Source: Actinoplanes sandaracinus (lineage in GTDB: Bacteria > Actinomycetota > Actinomycetes > Mycobacteriales > Micromonosporaceae). Taken from it: a stretch of 64,000 nt of DNA. The position numbers and the translations under genes are program-made. The stretch covers positions 1-64,000 of the forward strand of contig NZ_JASCTH010000040.1 in assembly GCF_030009775.1 (NCBI RefSeq). Direction: 5' to 3'. Positions 35,348 to 44,130 of this stretch are shown in pieces (within the stretch, counting starts at the first letter, position 1; every line of letters starts with the position of its first letter). The notes beneath the pieces were generated by a model. That model did not search any database, was not told where the DNA came from, and was given only the letters and a program-made list of their open reading frames with translations.

Positions 35348-36843
35348 TCGCGCACCTCCCGGGCGAGTAGTTGGAAACCGCGGTGGGCGACCTGCGCGAT
35401 GCGGGCCTGCGCGGGCCCGGCGCCGTCGACCGCGTAGGCGCGCCACCGCCCGGCCGCCGCGACCGCGGCCGTGGCCAGTTCGGCGGGCGCGGCATCGGGC
35501 AGCCGCAGGATCCACCGCGGATCGTCGGAGGTGGCCAGCCGGATCAGCTCCTGCTCCCAGACGGCCGGCAACGGCACCGCGCCGGTGGCGGCCCGCTGCG
35601 CCGCCTCCAGCAGCCGCAGCCGGTGGTACGCCGGATCCCGCAGCGCCGCCTCCAGCGCGTCCCGGATGATCTCCTCGTCGCGGGAGCCGATGTCCCGCGG
35701 GCCGGCGTCCCGCGGGCCGAGACGGTGGCGGGCCAGCCGCTCCAGCCGGGTCAGCGCCCACCCCGCCTTGATCGCGTCCGAGCGCCAGCGGAACGTCTGG
35801 TCCACCGTGGCGGTCAGCCGGGCCAGGCCGGAGGCGGCGGCCAACCGGCGGACCAGCTCACCGGTGCCGAGCCGGGGTTCGGCCGCCAGCTGGGCGCAGG
35901 CGAACCCGACGCCGTACAGGTCGAGGCGGGTCAGCAGCCGTTCCCGCTGGTCCGGGCCGACCGGAGCGGGCCGGCTCCGGAACAGGTCGGCCGACAGCAG
36001 CATGACGTCCAGCTCGGCGGCCGGCAGCGCGGCGAGCCGGGCCAGGGCGTCACGGTCGGCGCCGGTCAGCCGGCCGGCCTCGGCGGTCTCGGCCAGCAGG
36101 CCGGCCACCGGCACGACATCGCCGACGGTACGGGCCAGCAGCGCCGCCTGCTGCCGGGCCAGGGGCTCGGCCACCGGCCACGGATCAGCGGCCCCACCGG
36201 CCAGGGTGTCGACCTTGCCGAGCACCCCGATCGCGTTGATCGGGCTGGTCGCCAGCCGCGCCGACGCGGTGTGGAAGGCCTCCAGCGCCCGCACGTCGTC
36301 GGCCCGCACCGCCTGGGTGAACACGTACACCACCGCCTCGGCGGCGGCCACCTCACCGGCCGAGTCGTCGTCGATGCCGACCGCCGCCTCGGCCCGCGCG
36401 CTGCCCGCGGTGTCGGTCGACGCCAGACCAGGGGTGTCGACGACGGTCAGGTCCCGCAGCCGGTCACTGGTCAGCGTCACGTCGACGTAGGCGATCCGGG
36501 TGGCCGGCACCCCCAGCCGGGCCGGGACCATGCCGTCCTCGTCCAGCGGCAGGCTCTGCCGGCCCCCGTCGCGGGTGACCACGTCGATGCGGTCGGCGGG
36601 CCCGTACCGGAAGCGGGTCACCACCCGGGTGCACTCGCCGGCCGCGGTAGGGGCGACGCGACGCCCGATGATCGCGTTGACTAGTGTCGACTTTCCGGCT
36701 TTCAGGCGTCCCGCGATCGCCACTCGTAACGGATCGTGAAGACGTTCACTGATCTGCCGCACGTGTTGACCAGCATCAGAGGAGACGCGGGTGACTATCT
36801 CGTGACAGACAGTCGCGATCCCCGAGGTGAGTGGGCCGGTCAC
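35335..36843 (-). CDS. Dynamin-like GTPase (first of pair)
   Basis: 502 residues. G1 GRLKAGKST is at 45-53 with AIIGRRVAPTAAGECTRVVT (switch I), G3 VVDTPGLAST, and G4 GVLGKVDTL. The rest is helical stalk without obvious membrane segments, so this would be the soluble member of a hetero-pair whose partner downstream carries the membrane paddle. The three-gene set (this gene, partner GTPase, acidic protein) is tightly coupled by overlaps. Expression may be tied to development, but no promoter match was found. Confidence 0.85.
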   Translation of the reverse strand: MTGPLTSGIATVCHEIVTRVSSDAGQHVRQISERLHDPLRVAIAGRLKAGKSTLVNAIIGRRVAPTAAGECTRVVTRFRYGPADRIDVVTRDGGRQSLPLDEDGMVPARLGVPATRIAYVDVTLTSDRLRDLTVVDTPGLASTDTAGSARAEAAVGIDDDSAGEVAAAEAVVYVFTQAVRADDVRALEAFHTASARLATSPINAIGVLGKVDTLAGGAADPWPVAEPLARQQAALLARTVGDVVPVAGLLAETAEAGRLTGADRDALARLAALPAAELDVMLLSADLFRSRPAPVGPDQRERLLTRLDLYGVGFACAQLAAEPRLGTGELVRRLAAASGLARLTATVDQTFRWRSDAIKAGWALTRLERLARHRLGPRDAGPRDIGSRDEEIIRDALEAALRDPAYHRLRLLEAAQRAATGAVPLPAVWEQELIRLATSDDPRWILRLPDAAPAELATAAVAAAGRWRAYAVDGAGPAQARIAQVAHRGFQLLAREVRECRI

Positions 36844-37055
36844 TTCGACTCGTCAGCGCAGCACACCGTCGGCGACAATGAGCGTGTCGCGGCAGTCGGC
36901 GTCACGAAGGGACCTTTCGTCAGCGGGAGCGGTCGTCGCAGCACAGCCTACGGAAACCGGCGTGGCGTCCGGGATCCCGAGTTCGTGCCAGTGACACCGC
37001 AGTGGGCGAGGACACCGCAGCGGGCAGTGGCATCGAGGTGGAGAGGGGAGCGCAG

Positions 37056-39560
37056 GTGACGGACGAGCCAGAGGAGGCCGCCCGCACCGCATTGCGTCAA
37101 CCCGGCCTCGTCGTGCTGACCGGCCCACCCGGCTGCGGCCGCACCACCCTGCTGCGCCGCATCGCCGCCGCCGTGGCCGGCCCCGTCCACCTCGGCGGCG
37201 GCCTCGCCATGCTGGCCGGCGTGCCCGCGCTGGCCCTGTCCCGGGCGGTCCGGGCCCGGCTGCCCGCCGACGACGTGCCGCTGCTCGCCGAAGCGGTCCG
37301 CTCCCGGGTCCGCGGCGGCCTGCTGGTCCTCGACGACCTGCAGCACGCCGACCCGGCCACCCTGGCCGCGTTGCCGCACCTGGCCCGCAGCTGCCGGGTG
37401 CTGGTCGCGCTGCGCACCCCGCACCGGCTCCCCGACGCCCTCGCCGCCGACCTGCGGGCCGCCGCGACCGCCTGGCTGCCGGTGCCGCCGCTGACCGCCG
37501 ACGCCGCGTCCGCCCTGGTCCGGCAGACCTCCGGCGGCCTCGACGAGCAGACCGCCGCCGCCGTCGTCGCCCGCGCCGGCGGGAACCCCCTGGCGACCAT
37601 CGCCCTGGCCCGGCAGGCCGCCGCCGGCCGCGCCCCGATCGGCGAGGACATCGACCAGGTGGCGTACGCGATAGCGACCGCCCTGGCCGACCTGCCCCGC
37701 CCCGCCCGGACCGCGCTGGCCGCGCTCGGCCTGCTCGGGCGCCCGGCCGCACCCGCCCTGCTCGGCACCGGCGCCGCCGACCTGCTGACCGCCGGCCTGG
37801 TCACCGTCGAACCCGGCGGCTCCCTGCTGCCGGTGTCGTCCTACCTGGCCGAGACCGCGGCCGGCCTGCTGGACGGCCCGGCCCGCGCCGACCTGCACGC
37901 CCGCCTGGCCGAGCTGACCCCGCCCGCGGAAGCCGCCCGGCACCTGGCCGCCGCCGGGGACACCGACGGGGCGTACCGCACCGCCCTCGCCGCCGCCGAC
38001 CGTGCGGCCGGCTCCGAACGCGCCGGGCTGCTGCTGTTCGCCTGCGGCCTCGGCGGACGCGTCGACCCCCGAGTCCGGCTGGCCGCCGCCGACGCCGCCC
38101 TGGCCACCGGCCGTGCCGCCGACGCCGCCGAGGTGCTGCTGCCACTGGCCGCCACCGCCGGCCCGGAAACCGCCCTCTGGGGGCAACCACACCGGCCGGC
38201 CGCCCCGTTCGCCCTGGAAGCGGCCGTGCTGCGCGGTGAGGCTCTGCTGCAGTCCGGCGACCCGCACACCGCCCGCGACGCGGTCCGCCCGGTGCCCGAC
38301 ACCGCCGCCGCACCGGTCGTCGCCGCCCGCGACCGCGTCCTGCTGCTGAGCGTCCTGGCCACCGAGCCGATGACCGCTCTCGAACTCGCCGACAAGATCG
38401 CCGTCCGGCATCCGGACCCGCCGCCGGGCATCGCCGCCGCCCTCGCCGCGGTCCGCGCCACCCACCGGCTGCCCGGCTGGGACACCGCCCTGGCCCGGGC
38501 CGCCGACACCGGCGCCGACCCGCTGATCAGCCGCTGGTCGGCGTGGCTGCTCGTGGAACACCTCGCCGCCGAAGGCCGCCTCGTCGACGCCGCCGGGGCC
38601 GCCCTGCACGCCGCCGCCGCCGCCGGGGCCGCCCTCGCCTACGGCTGGCAGACCCGGTTCCTGGCCGCCGCCGACTGGGCGCTGGCCCTGCACGGCCCCG
38701 GCTTCCCGGCCGAACTGGCCTGGGACGGCACCGACGGCGTGCTGCGGCGGGCCGCGAACCTCACCGACCGGGCCCTGCCCGACCAGGCCCGCGCCTACGC
38801 CACCGCCGCGACCGCCCTGATCGAGGCCGACAGCGGACTGCTCGCGGCCGCGCGCGCCCGCCTGGAGAGCGCTCCGGCACACCCGGCGGCCGCCTGGGTG
38901 GCCCGGGAAGCGGCCTGGCTCGACGGCCAGCCCGACCGGGCCGCCCGCACCCCCACCGACGCCGGCCACGGGCTGCTCGCCGGCCTGCACGCGATCACCG
39001 CCCGGTGGGCCGCCTACGACCTCGGCGTCCCCGGCGCCGCGGCGATCCCGGTCGACCTGCCGGCCGCCGCCCGCCGCACCCTCACCGCCTGGGCCGTCGG
39101 CTCCGGGCTCGACACCGCCGCCGATAGCTGGCAGCCGGTCGCCCTGCGCGAACAGGTCCGCTGCCTGATCGCCGCCGGACTCACCAGCACCGACCGGGAA
39201 CCCGCCGTGGCCGCCCTGCTGCGCGCCGAACAACTCGCCGACGCGGCCGGGCTCACCGTCCTGGCCGGGCGGGCCCGCCGCGGACTGCGCCGCCACCAGA
39301 TCCAGCGCGACACCCGCAGCCCCCGCTCCGACGGCCGGCTCACCCGCCGCGAACTCGACGTGCTGCACCTGGTCGCCGCCGGCGAGCCGACCCGCCGGAT
39401 CGCCGGCCAGCTGGGCATCTCCGCCGAAACCGTCGACACCCACATCCGCGCGAGCATGCGCAAACTCTCCGCGCGTACCCGTACCGAGGCCGCCGCTCTG
39501 GCCTTCGCCACCACCCCGGCGAGGACCGAACCCTTCGAAACCAGCGAGGATGGCCGGTGA
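37056..39560 (+). CDS. LAL-type LuxR regulator with N-terminal ATPase
   Basis: 834 residues from GTG 37056 (AGGGGAG 5 bases upstream). The P-loop GPPGCGRTT is at about 23-31, Walker B RGGLLVLDDLQHAD at about 87-100, then a long TPR-like helical region of almost pure Ala/Leu/Arg composition. The C-terminal LuxR HTH is RLTRRELDVLHLVAAGEPTR ... GISAETVDTHIRASMRKLSA. LAL proteins are large ATP-dependent activators, often of secondary metabolism or sugar use. The stop overlaps the next gene in GTGA, so a small partner regulator is made with it. Confidence 0.85.
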   Translation: MTDEPEEAARTALRQPGLVVLTGPPGCGRTTLLRRIAAAVAGPVHLGGGLAMLAGVPALALSRAVRARLPADDVPLLAEAVRSRVRGGLLVLDDLQHADPATLAALPHLARSCRVLVALRTPHRLPDALAADLRAAATAWLPVPPLTADAASALVRQTSGGLDEQTAAAVVARAGGNPLATIALARQAAAGRAPIGEDIDQVAYAIATALADLPRPARTALAALGLLGRPAAPALLGTGAADLLTAGLVTVEPGGSLLPVSSYLAETAAGLLDGPARADLHARLAELTPPAEAARHLAAAGDTDGAYRTALAAADRAAGSERAGLLLFACGLGGRVDPRVRLAAADAALATGRAADAAEVLLPLAATAGPETALWGQPHRPAAPFALEAAVLRGEALLQSGDPHTARDAVRPVPDTAAAPVVAARDRVLLLSVLATEPMTALELADKIAVRHPDPPPGIAAALAAVRATHRLPGWDTALARAADTGADPLISRWSAWLLVEHLAAEGRLVDAAGAALHAAAAAGAALAYGWQTRFLAAADWALALHGPGFPAELAWDGTDGVLRRAANLTDRALPDQARAYATAATALIEADSGLLAAARARLESAPAHPAAAWVAREAAWLDGQPDRAARTPTDAGHGLLAGLHAITARWAAYDLGVPGAAAIPVDLPAAARRTLTAWAVGSGLDTAADSWQPVALREQVRCLIAAGLTSTDREPAVAALLRAEQLADAAGLTVLAGRARRGLRRHQIQRDTRSPRSDGRLTRRELDVLHLVAAGEPTRRIAGQLGISAETVDTHIRASMRKLSARTRTEAAALAFATTPARTEPFETSEDGR

Positions 39561-40093
39561 TAAGACAGCCCGACGATGCTCCACGCCACGTAGTGGCAAC
39601 CTCAGCCGAAGCCGACACGGTGCTGCGCCGACTGGCCCGCGACGGGTGGACAGCCCGGGCCGGGTTCGCCCTGCCCGACCCGTCGTGGGACGTCGGCGCC
39701 GCCCGCCTCATCCTGCACGGCCGCATCGGCGACGACGACCTCGAAACCGCCCAACTCGCCGTCCTCGCCGCCGCCCGCGGCGCCGGCGTCGTCGCCATCT
39801 GCGACGCCGAATCGGCCGCCGGCCGCGCCCTCATCGACGACCTGTCCCGGCTCGGCCCGCTGCACCGCGGCATCGACGGCACCGACCTCATCGCCAACCT
39901 GATCCCGGAACAACGCGCCCTGCTCGACCGCCTCGCCGCCGGCGACACCATCGCCGCCGCCGCGGCGGCGGAATTCCTCTCCCTGCGCACCGCCAACCGC
40001 CGCATCGCCGAAGCCAGAACCCTCTTCGGGGTACGCACCACGCGCGAAGCCGTCCTGGCCTACCTCCGCCAGCGCCAGCGCGCCCCCGAGTGA
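39557..40093 (+). CDS. Small HTH protein coupled to the LAL regulator
   Basis: 178 residues from GTG 39557, overlapping the LAL stop. The N-terminal two thirds resemble a receiver-like alpha/beta fold (VVATSAEADTVLRRLARDGW, ETAQLAVLAAARGAGVVAIC) without a clear phospho-acceptor signature. The C-terminus EQRALLDRLAAGDTIAAAAA plus RTANRRIAEARTLFGVRTTR is a LuxR-type HTH with a changed recognition helix. It may dimerise with or modulate the larger regulator. Family not named. Confidence 0.65.
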   Translation: MIRQPDDAPRHVVATSAEADTVLRRLARDGWTARAGFALPDPSWDVGAARLILHGRIGDDDLETAQLAVLAAARGAGVVAICDAESAAGRALIDDLSRLGPLHRGIDGTDLIANLIPEQRALLDRLAAGDTIAAAAAAEFLSLRTANRRIAEARTLFGVRTTREAVLAYLRQRQRAPE

Positions 40094-40353
40094 TCCCGGC
40101 GCGGCAACCACCGGCCCGTTCCCCACAGACCCTCCGGCACACGCGCAGACCGCGACATCCGACCGACACCCCGGCACCCGGGCACGCCGCCCCGCGCCTG
40201 CCGACCGGCCACCGGCCGTTTTCCACAGCCCCGCACCTCGGCGAGCCCCGCGCCTGCCATGCGGTCAACCGGCCACTGGCCGTCCGGCTGTCCCACCGCT
40301 GACCGTCCGGGCATGCCACCTCGATATGTCTGACTCCGATCCGGAGCGGGATC

Positions 40354-40368
40354 TAGCATCGGCTGGTG
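40354..40368 (+). promoter_or_regulatory. -35/-10 and leaderless GTG start
   Basis: TAGCAT at 40354-40359 lies 6 bases before GTG 40366, with TGACTC at 40331-40336 as a -35 candidate 17 bp upstream of it. No Shine-Dalgarno is seen. Confidence 0.5.
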
Positions 40369-41316
40369 GAGGTCGAGCAGATCGAGCGGATGCGTGACTT
40401 CAACCGCTACTACACCCTGCGCCTCGGCGTGCTCACCGACCGGTACCTGGGTCAGGCCCGGCCGTTCGGCCAGGCGCGGCTGCTGTTCGAAATCGGCGAC
40501 GGCAGCGACCTGGGCGAACTGTGCACCCGCCTGGACGTGGGCGCCGGCTACCTGCAAGACATGCTGCGCGCCCTGCAGGAACAGGGCCTGGTACAGATGC
40601 GGGACCAGGTCGCCGAACTCACCGACGCCGGCCGCCGCGAACGCGCCGACCTGGAGGAACGCTCCAACGCCGGCATCGCCGCCCTGCTCGGCGAACTCAC
40701 CACCGGCCAGCGCGAACGCCTCATCAGCGCCCAGGACGAGATCCGCCGCGTGCTGCGGGCCGCGGCCGTCGTCGTCGAGGCGGTGCCACCCGGCTCCGCC
40801 GTGGCTCGTGACAGCCTGGCCCGTTACGCCGCCGAACTCGACACCATCTTCCCGGAAGGCTTCGACGAATCCACCCTGACCCGCCCGGAGGACGTGACCG
40901 GCACCCAACTGGTCGCCTTCGAAGACGGGCATCCCGTCGGCTGCGGCCTGTGGATCCGCCTCGGCCCCGGCATCGCCGAGATCCGCCACCTGTGGGTGGC
41001 CCCGGAGGCGCGGGGCCTCGGACTGGGCCGCAAACTGCTCGCCCGGCTGGAGGTCGACGCCGTCAACCACGGCATCGACACCGTCCGCCTGGGCACCCAT
41101 CCACTGCTGACCGAGGCGCTGGCCCTCTACCGGACCAGCGGCTACACCAACATCGGCGGCTACAGCGACGTCCCGTACAACCAGCTCGCCTTCGAGAAGG
41201 TGCTGGTCAGTGCATCCGCCGCCGCACCCGGGACAGGTCGTGCGGCCGCGACGTATCCACCGTCCGCGGCATCTGCATTTCGCCGAGCCGCAACGGAGTC
41301 AGGGTCTCGTCGATAG
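40366..41316 (+). CDS. MarR-type helix-turn-helix fused to GNAT acetyltransferase
   Basis: 316 residues. Residues 1-150 are a MarR-like winged helix (FNRYYTLRLGVLTDRYLGQA, LGELCTRLDVGAGYLQDMLR, LTDAGRRERADLEERSNAGI). Residues 155-285 are a GNAT domain (EIRHLWVAPEARGLGLGRKL with the acetyl-CoA loop, then ALYRTSGYTNIGGYSD). Such bifunctional proteins are known in actinobacteria and may link DNA binding to acetylation. The natural end should be near LAFEKVLV; the last 30 residues are low-complexity and overlap the convergent acyltransferase gene by 110 bases, so a lost stop or small indel there is possible. Confidence 0.75.
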   Translation: MEVEQIERMRDFNRYYTLRLGVLTDRYLGQARPFGQARLLFEIGDGSDLGELCTRLDVGAGYLQDMLRALQEQGLVQMRDQVAELTDAGRRERADLEERSNAGIAALLGELTTGQRERLISAQDEIRRVLRAAAVVVEAVPPGSAVARDSLARYAAELDTIFPEGFDESTLTRPEDVTGTQLVAFEDGHPVGCGLWIRLGPGIAEIRHLWVAPEARGLGLGRKLLARLEVDAVNHGIDTVRLGTHPLLTEALALYRTSGYTNIGGYSDVPYNQLAFEKVLVSASAAAPGTGRAAATYPPSAASAFRRAATESGSRR

Positions 41317-41980
41317 CCTCCATGATCAGCCGGGTGCCCTGCATGGCCTGCGCGCCCGGCGACCCGGACCCCGCGCCGGCAAGATCAACCGCCCGGTCCC
41401 CGAACCGCACCTGCACCACCGGCCGCCGCACCAGGGCCTTGACCAAGGCACGCCCGAGCCCTTTCGGCGCCTCCCACGGAATCACGGCATGCGTGCCCCA
41501 CTGCGCGACCGGCAGCACCGGCGCCCCCGACAGCTGCGCCATCCGTGCCGTGCCGGTCTTGCCCCGCTCCGGCCACATCCACGGATCCAGGCCGATGCGC
41601 CCCTCCGGATACACCAGCACCGCCGAGTTCTCCGCCAGAGCCTTCGCAGCCACCGGCAGCGCGTCAGCAACGTGCATCGTGTTGCGATCCACCCGGATAT
41701 GCCCACAATGCCGCATCACCGCCCCGACCACCGGCGTCCGGAACACCCCACCCGTCGCCATGATCCGCGGAACGACCCCCGCCTTGTGGCAGGCCGCCAT
41801 GAGCACAACTGGATCGAACGGGCTGACATGATTGGCCGCGAGAATCACCGGCCCACCCCGCAACTCCTCCGGCACACCGTTCGTCACACGAAGCCGGGCC
41901 AGCGGGAACACCACGATCCTCGACAGAGCGAGCAACAGCCGCCATAGCCGCGGCACTCGCCAAACAGGTGACGTGTCCAT
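41207..41980 (-). CDS. 1-acylglycerol-3-phosphate acyltransferase (PlsC-like)
   Basis: 257 residues from ATG 41980; the longer upstream frame is Gly-rich and not credible. The PlsC motif set is clear: VILAANHVSPFDPVVLMAAC (NHxxxxD), GHIRVDRN (second block), VLVYPEGRIGLDPWMWPERG (EGR block), VLPVAQWGTHAVIPW. It acylates lysophosphatidic acid or a related lipid at the inner membrane face. It converges with the MarR-GNAT gene. Confidence 0.8.
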   Translation of the reverse strand: MDTSPVWRVPRLWRLLLALSRIVVFPLARLRVTNGVPEELRGGPVILAANHVSPFDPVVLMAACHKAGVVPRIMATGGVFRTPVVGAVMRHCGHIRVDRNTMHVADALPVAAKALAENSAVLVYPEGRIGLDPWMWPERGKTGTARMAQLSGAPVLPVAQWGTHAVIPWEAPKGLGRALVKALVRRPVVQVRFGDRAVDLAGAGSGSPGAQAMQGTRLIMEAIDETLTPLRLGEMQMPRTVDTSRPHDLSRVRRRMH

Positions 41981-42250
41981 GAGGCTCGAATAATCGCACG
42001 CCCACAAGGCCTTCCTCCATCCGCCTTCACCCGCCAGTCCACTTCCCGACCACCACACCTCACCGCCCGTCCCCCCAAACGCCACACACCCCTCCGCCCT
42101 CACACACCGCCCCCACACCCGTCAGCCCGTCCGACAGCGACCACCACGCGGCCCGCTCGCCCGCACCGGCTCACCCGACAGCCACCCTCAAGCCCGGCGG
42201 GCACCAACCACCGCGGCCTACTCTCACGCACCGCCTCACACCGACGGCCC

Positions 42251-42290
42251 CCGTCAGCCCGTCAGCCCGTCAGCCTGTCAGCCTGTCGGG
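42251..42290 (+). repeat. Five tandem 8-bp repeats
   Basis: Three identical CCGTCAGC units at 42251-42274 are followed by CTGTCAGC and CTGTCGGG, forming a short slippage-prone array. Confidence 0.7.
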
Positions 42291-42627
42291 CAGCGGCACC
42301 CGGGCGGCCCGCTCTAGCACTGCCCTCACCCGTCGGCCACCGTTCGGCCCGCCTGTGAGCAGCCATCGCGCGGCAGGCTGTGCCTCACCGTCAACCCGTC
42401 AGTCACCGTCAACCCGTCTGGCAACCGGGCCGTCAGCCTTCAGCCGTCAGCCACCGCGGCCACCACGGCACCGCCCTCGGCCTCGTTCAGTCCTTCCTAC
42501 AGCGGCCACCGAATAGCAGCTGCCCATCACCGCTCGGCTGCTTCTCGGCGGCTTCGCGCGAATGTGGGAGTACCTCGGCAACGGTGTGAACGTGGCACCA
42601 ACCCCGTGCCTGTCGGCCTTCGGGTGA

Positions 42628-42701
42628 GTTGATCTGCTGGCCGTGCGGATGCGCTGTTTCAGGTCCGGGTCAACCGCGGAATCGCACGCCAGCAGATCAA
42701 C
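42628..42701. repeat. Interrupted 19-bp inverted repeat
   Basis: GTTGATCTGCTGGC plus GTGCG near 42628-42647 (with one bulged C) pairs with CGCACGCCAGCAGATCAAC at 42683-42701 around a loop of about 35 bases. The arms are too alike to be chance. Confidence 0.75.
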
Positions 42702-42836
42702 ACCTGGTGGGGGTGGCCGCAATCCGGAAGGCGTCGGGATCCGGGTCGATGGTGGGCGGTTCTACCGGCTGGCCGTGAGCGCGCCTCGGCCCGCTCGGAT
42801 CCGCACTCCCGACCGGCCCGCCAAGGCCTCCTTGGG

Positions 42837-42872
42837 CCCGTCGCGCCCGTTACGCCCGTCGCGCCCGTCACG
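42837..42872 (+). repeat. Four tandem 9-bp repeats
   Basis: CCCGTCGCG, CCCGTTACG, CCCGTCGCG and CCCGTCACG lie head to tail. Confidence 0.7.
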
Positions 42873-42983
42873 CCGCCTTGGCCACCGTGCGCTCGTTGAC
42901 GCGCACTCCCGCAAATGGTTCCTCGGGCACGCTAGACGTCCCGCTTCCCCTGTGACCGTGTTCCGGAGCATGGTGTGTTCCGG

Positions 42984-43036
42984 AGTTTTGACACCCGTTG
43001 TGGGTGTCAGCAACACCCACAACGGGTGTCAAAACT
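42984..43036. repeat. Perfect 24-bp hairpin with 5-base loop
   Basis: Bases 42984-43007 are the exact reverse complement of 43013-43036, starting AGTTTTGACACCCG and ending CGGGTGTCAAAACT, around CAGCA. The A/T-rich foot makes it look like a bidirectional terminator, yet no gene ends nearby on either side. It may instead mark an old element. Confidence 0.85.
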
Positions 43037-43130
43037 TCAGGAGACAGTGGCGCTGCGGGCGTTCTTTCCGCCGCCTTTGAGGCGTTCGCGCCCCGCCGGC
43101 TTGAGGAGTGGGCGACCCCCGTAGGGAAGG

Positions 43131-43207
43131 AGCACGGCGGCCTTGCCGCCTTTGAGGCCTTCGGTGACCCGTGGGGCAGAGCACGGCGGCCTTGCCGCCC
43201 TTGAAGC
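43131..43207 (+). repeat. Direct repeat of about 28 bp
   Basis: AGCACGGCGGCCTTGCCGCC followed by TTTGAGGC at 43131-43158 recurs with two changes at 43180-43207. A further partial copy (GCCGCCTTTGAGGCG) lies near 43070. Confidence 0.65.
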
Positions 43208-43504
43208 GTTGGGCGAGCCGTCGGGCAGAGCACGGTTCACTGTGCCGTGGCTGGTCTGCACCGGTCCCGCCATGACGGGGCGACCCTGCCCCACAGAAGT
43301 TCGGCCGGCGGCGGGGGACCATCTCGCTAACGGTGGCGAGTGGTGGTGCGATGGTCTGCACTGGCCTTGCCGGAGGGCACTGCCGGGGGCGGGTAGGAGG
43401 CGCTACTGCGAGGTGCCGCTGCGAGGTGCGATGCGCTACTGCGAGGGTGAGGGTGAGGGCCCGGCCGGCGGCGGGGGAGTGGGGGCCCGGCGAGGGGTGA
43501 TCGA

Positions 43505-43519
43505 TACGCTGGCGGCATG
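43505..43519 (+). promoter_or_regulatory. -10 box for a leaderless ATG start
   Basis: TACGCT at 43505-43510, 6 bases before ATG 43517, no Shine-Dalgarno. Confidence 0.45.
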
Positions 43520-44047
43520 GCCGGAAACGTGCAGGCGTTGCTGCTGAAGACCTCCGAACAGAAGCCGCGCCGGGCAGCGCTGCCTACCGTCCCGTTGGCC
43601 GCTGACAGCGGGTTGGTGCTTTTGCCGCTAACAGAAGAGATCGTCGCGAGCGTGGTGCCGACCGCGGCGGACGACCCGCCCGTGGACGGCTTCTACGAAC
43701 TGGCGACCGGGGTCGCGGAATGGGCGCGCCGGCAGTCGATGGACGGCGATGTGGCGTACCTGCATAGCGAGTTCTTCGGAGGCGGCGGGTTCCATGCGGC
43801 GATGGCATGGCGCGACGGGGCAGTCGCGTGGGGGCCGCTGTTCACGGCAACCTCCGACGGCGAAGCGGAGGACCACTACGCGACAGTGACCGACCTTCGT
43901 GACATGGCGGTCAACGTGATGCTGCGATGGTGGGGCGTGCAGCGGGCAGACCAGATCGACGAGTTCACCGCCGCCGGCTTGAGCCGCTGCCGGTGGACGC
44001 AGGAGTGGGCGGCACTGATCGCCCCGGAGCCGCCCACCGCGGTGTGA
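43517..44047 (+). CDS. Hypothetical protein
   Basis: 176 residues with balanced composition and normal codon use: DGFYELATGVAEWARRQSMD, DVAYLHSEFFGGGGFHAAMA, WRDGAVAWGPLFTATSDGEA, DMAVNVMLRWWGVQRADQID. The middle of the protein looks like a compact alpha/beta fold. I do not recognise the family and see no signal peptide or membrane segment. Its stop codon lies inside the first copy of a duplicated 30-bp block. Confidence 0.65.
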   Translation: MAGNVQALLLKTSEQKPRRAALPTVPLAADSGLVLLPLTEEIVASVVPTAADDPPVDGFYELATGVAEWARRQSMDGDVAYLHSEFFGGGGFHAAMAWRDGAVAWGPLFTATSDGEAEDHYATVTDLRDMAVNVMLRWWGVQRADQIDEFTAAGLSRCRWTQEWAALIAPEPPTAV

Positions 44048-44130
44048 GCATCGGTAGGCGGCACCGCACACCGCACCGGTAGATGACACCGCACACCGCG
44101 GTGTGAGCACCCGGTAAGCGGCACGGCCCT
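44036..44130 (+). repeat. Duplicated 30-bp block containing the stop codon
   Basis: ACCGCGGTGTGAGCA...CGGTAGGCGGCAC at 44036-44064 recurs with small changes at about 44096-44124. The first copy carries the TGA of the preceding gene. Confidence 0.65.

Larger units (their letters stand above)
41981..43516. other. 1.5-kb gene-free region rich in repeats and palindromes
   Basis: No frame in this stretch has coding character; those present are repetitive Pro/Ala/Arg shadows. It holds 8-bp repeats at 42251, a long inverted repeat at 42628, 9-bp repeats at 42837, a perfect 24-bp hairpin at 42984 and degenerate 50-bp repeats around 43070-43207. Confidence 0.6.

Noticed and set aside
36948-39599. 883-residue minus-strand frame
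   Set aside because: Antisense of the LAL regulator; almost pure Gly/Ala/Arg with no domain.
42380-43233. Several frames over the repeat-rich spacer
   Set aside because: They translate tandem repeats and palindromes and have no start signals.
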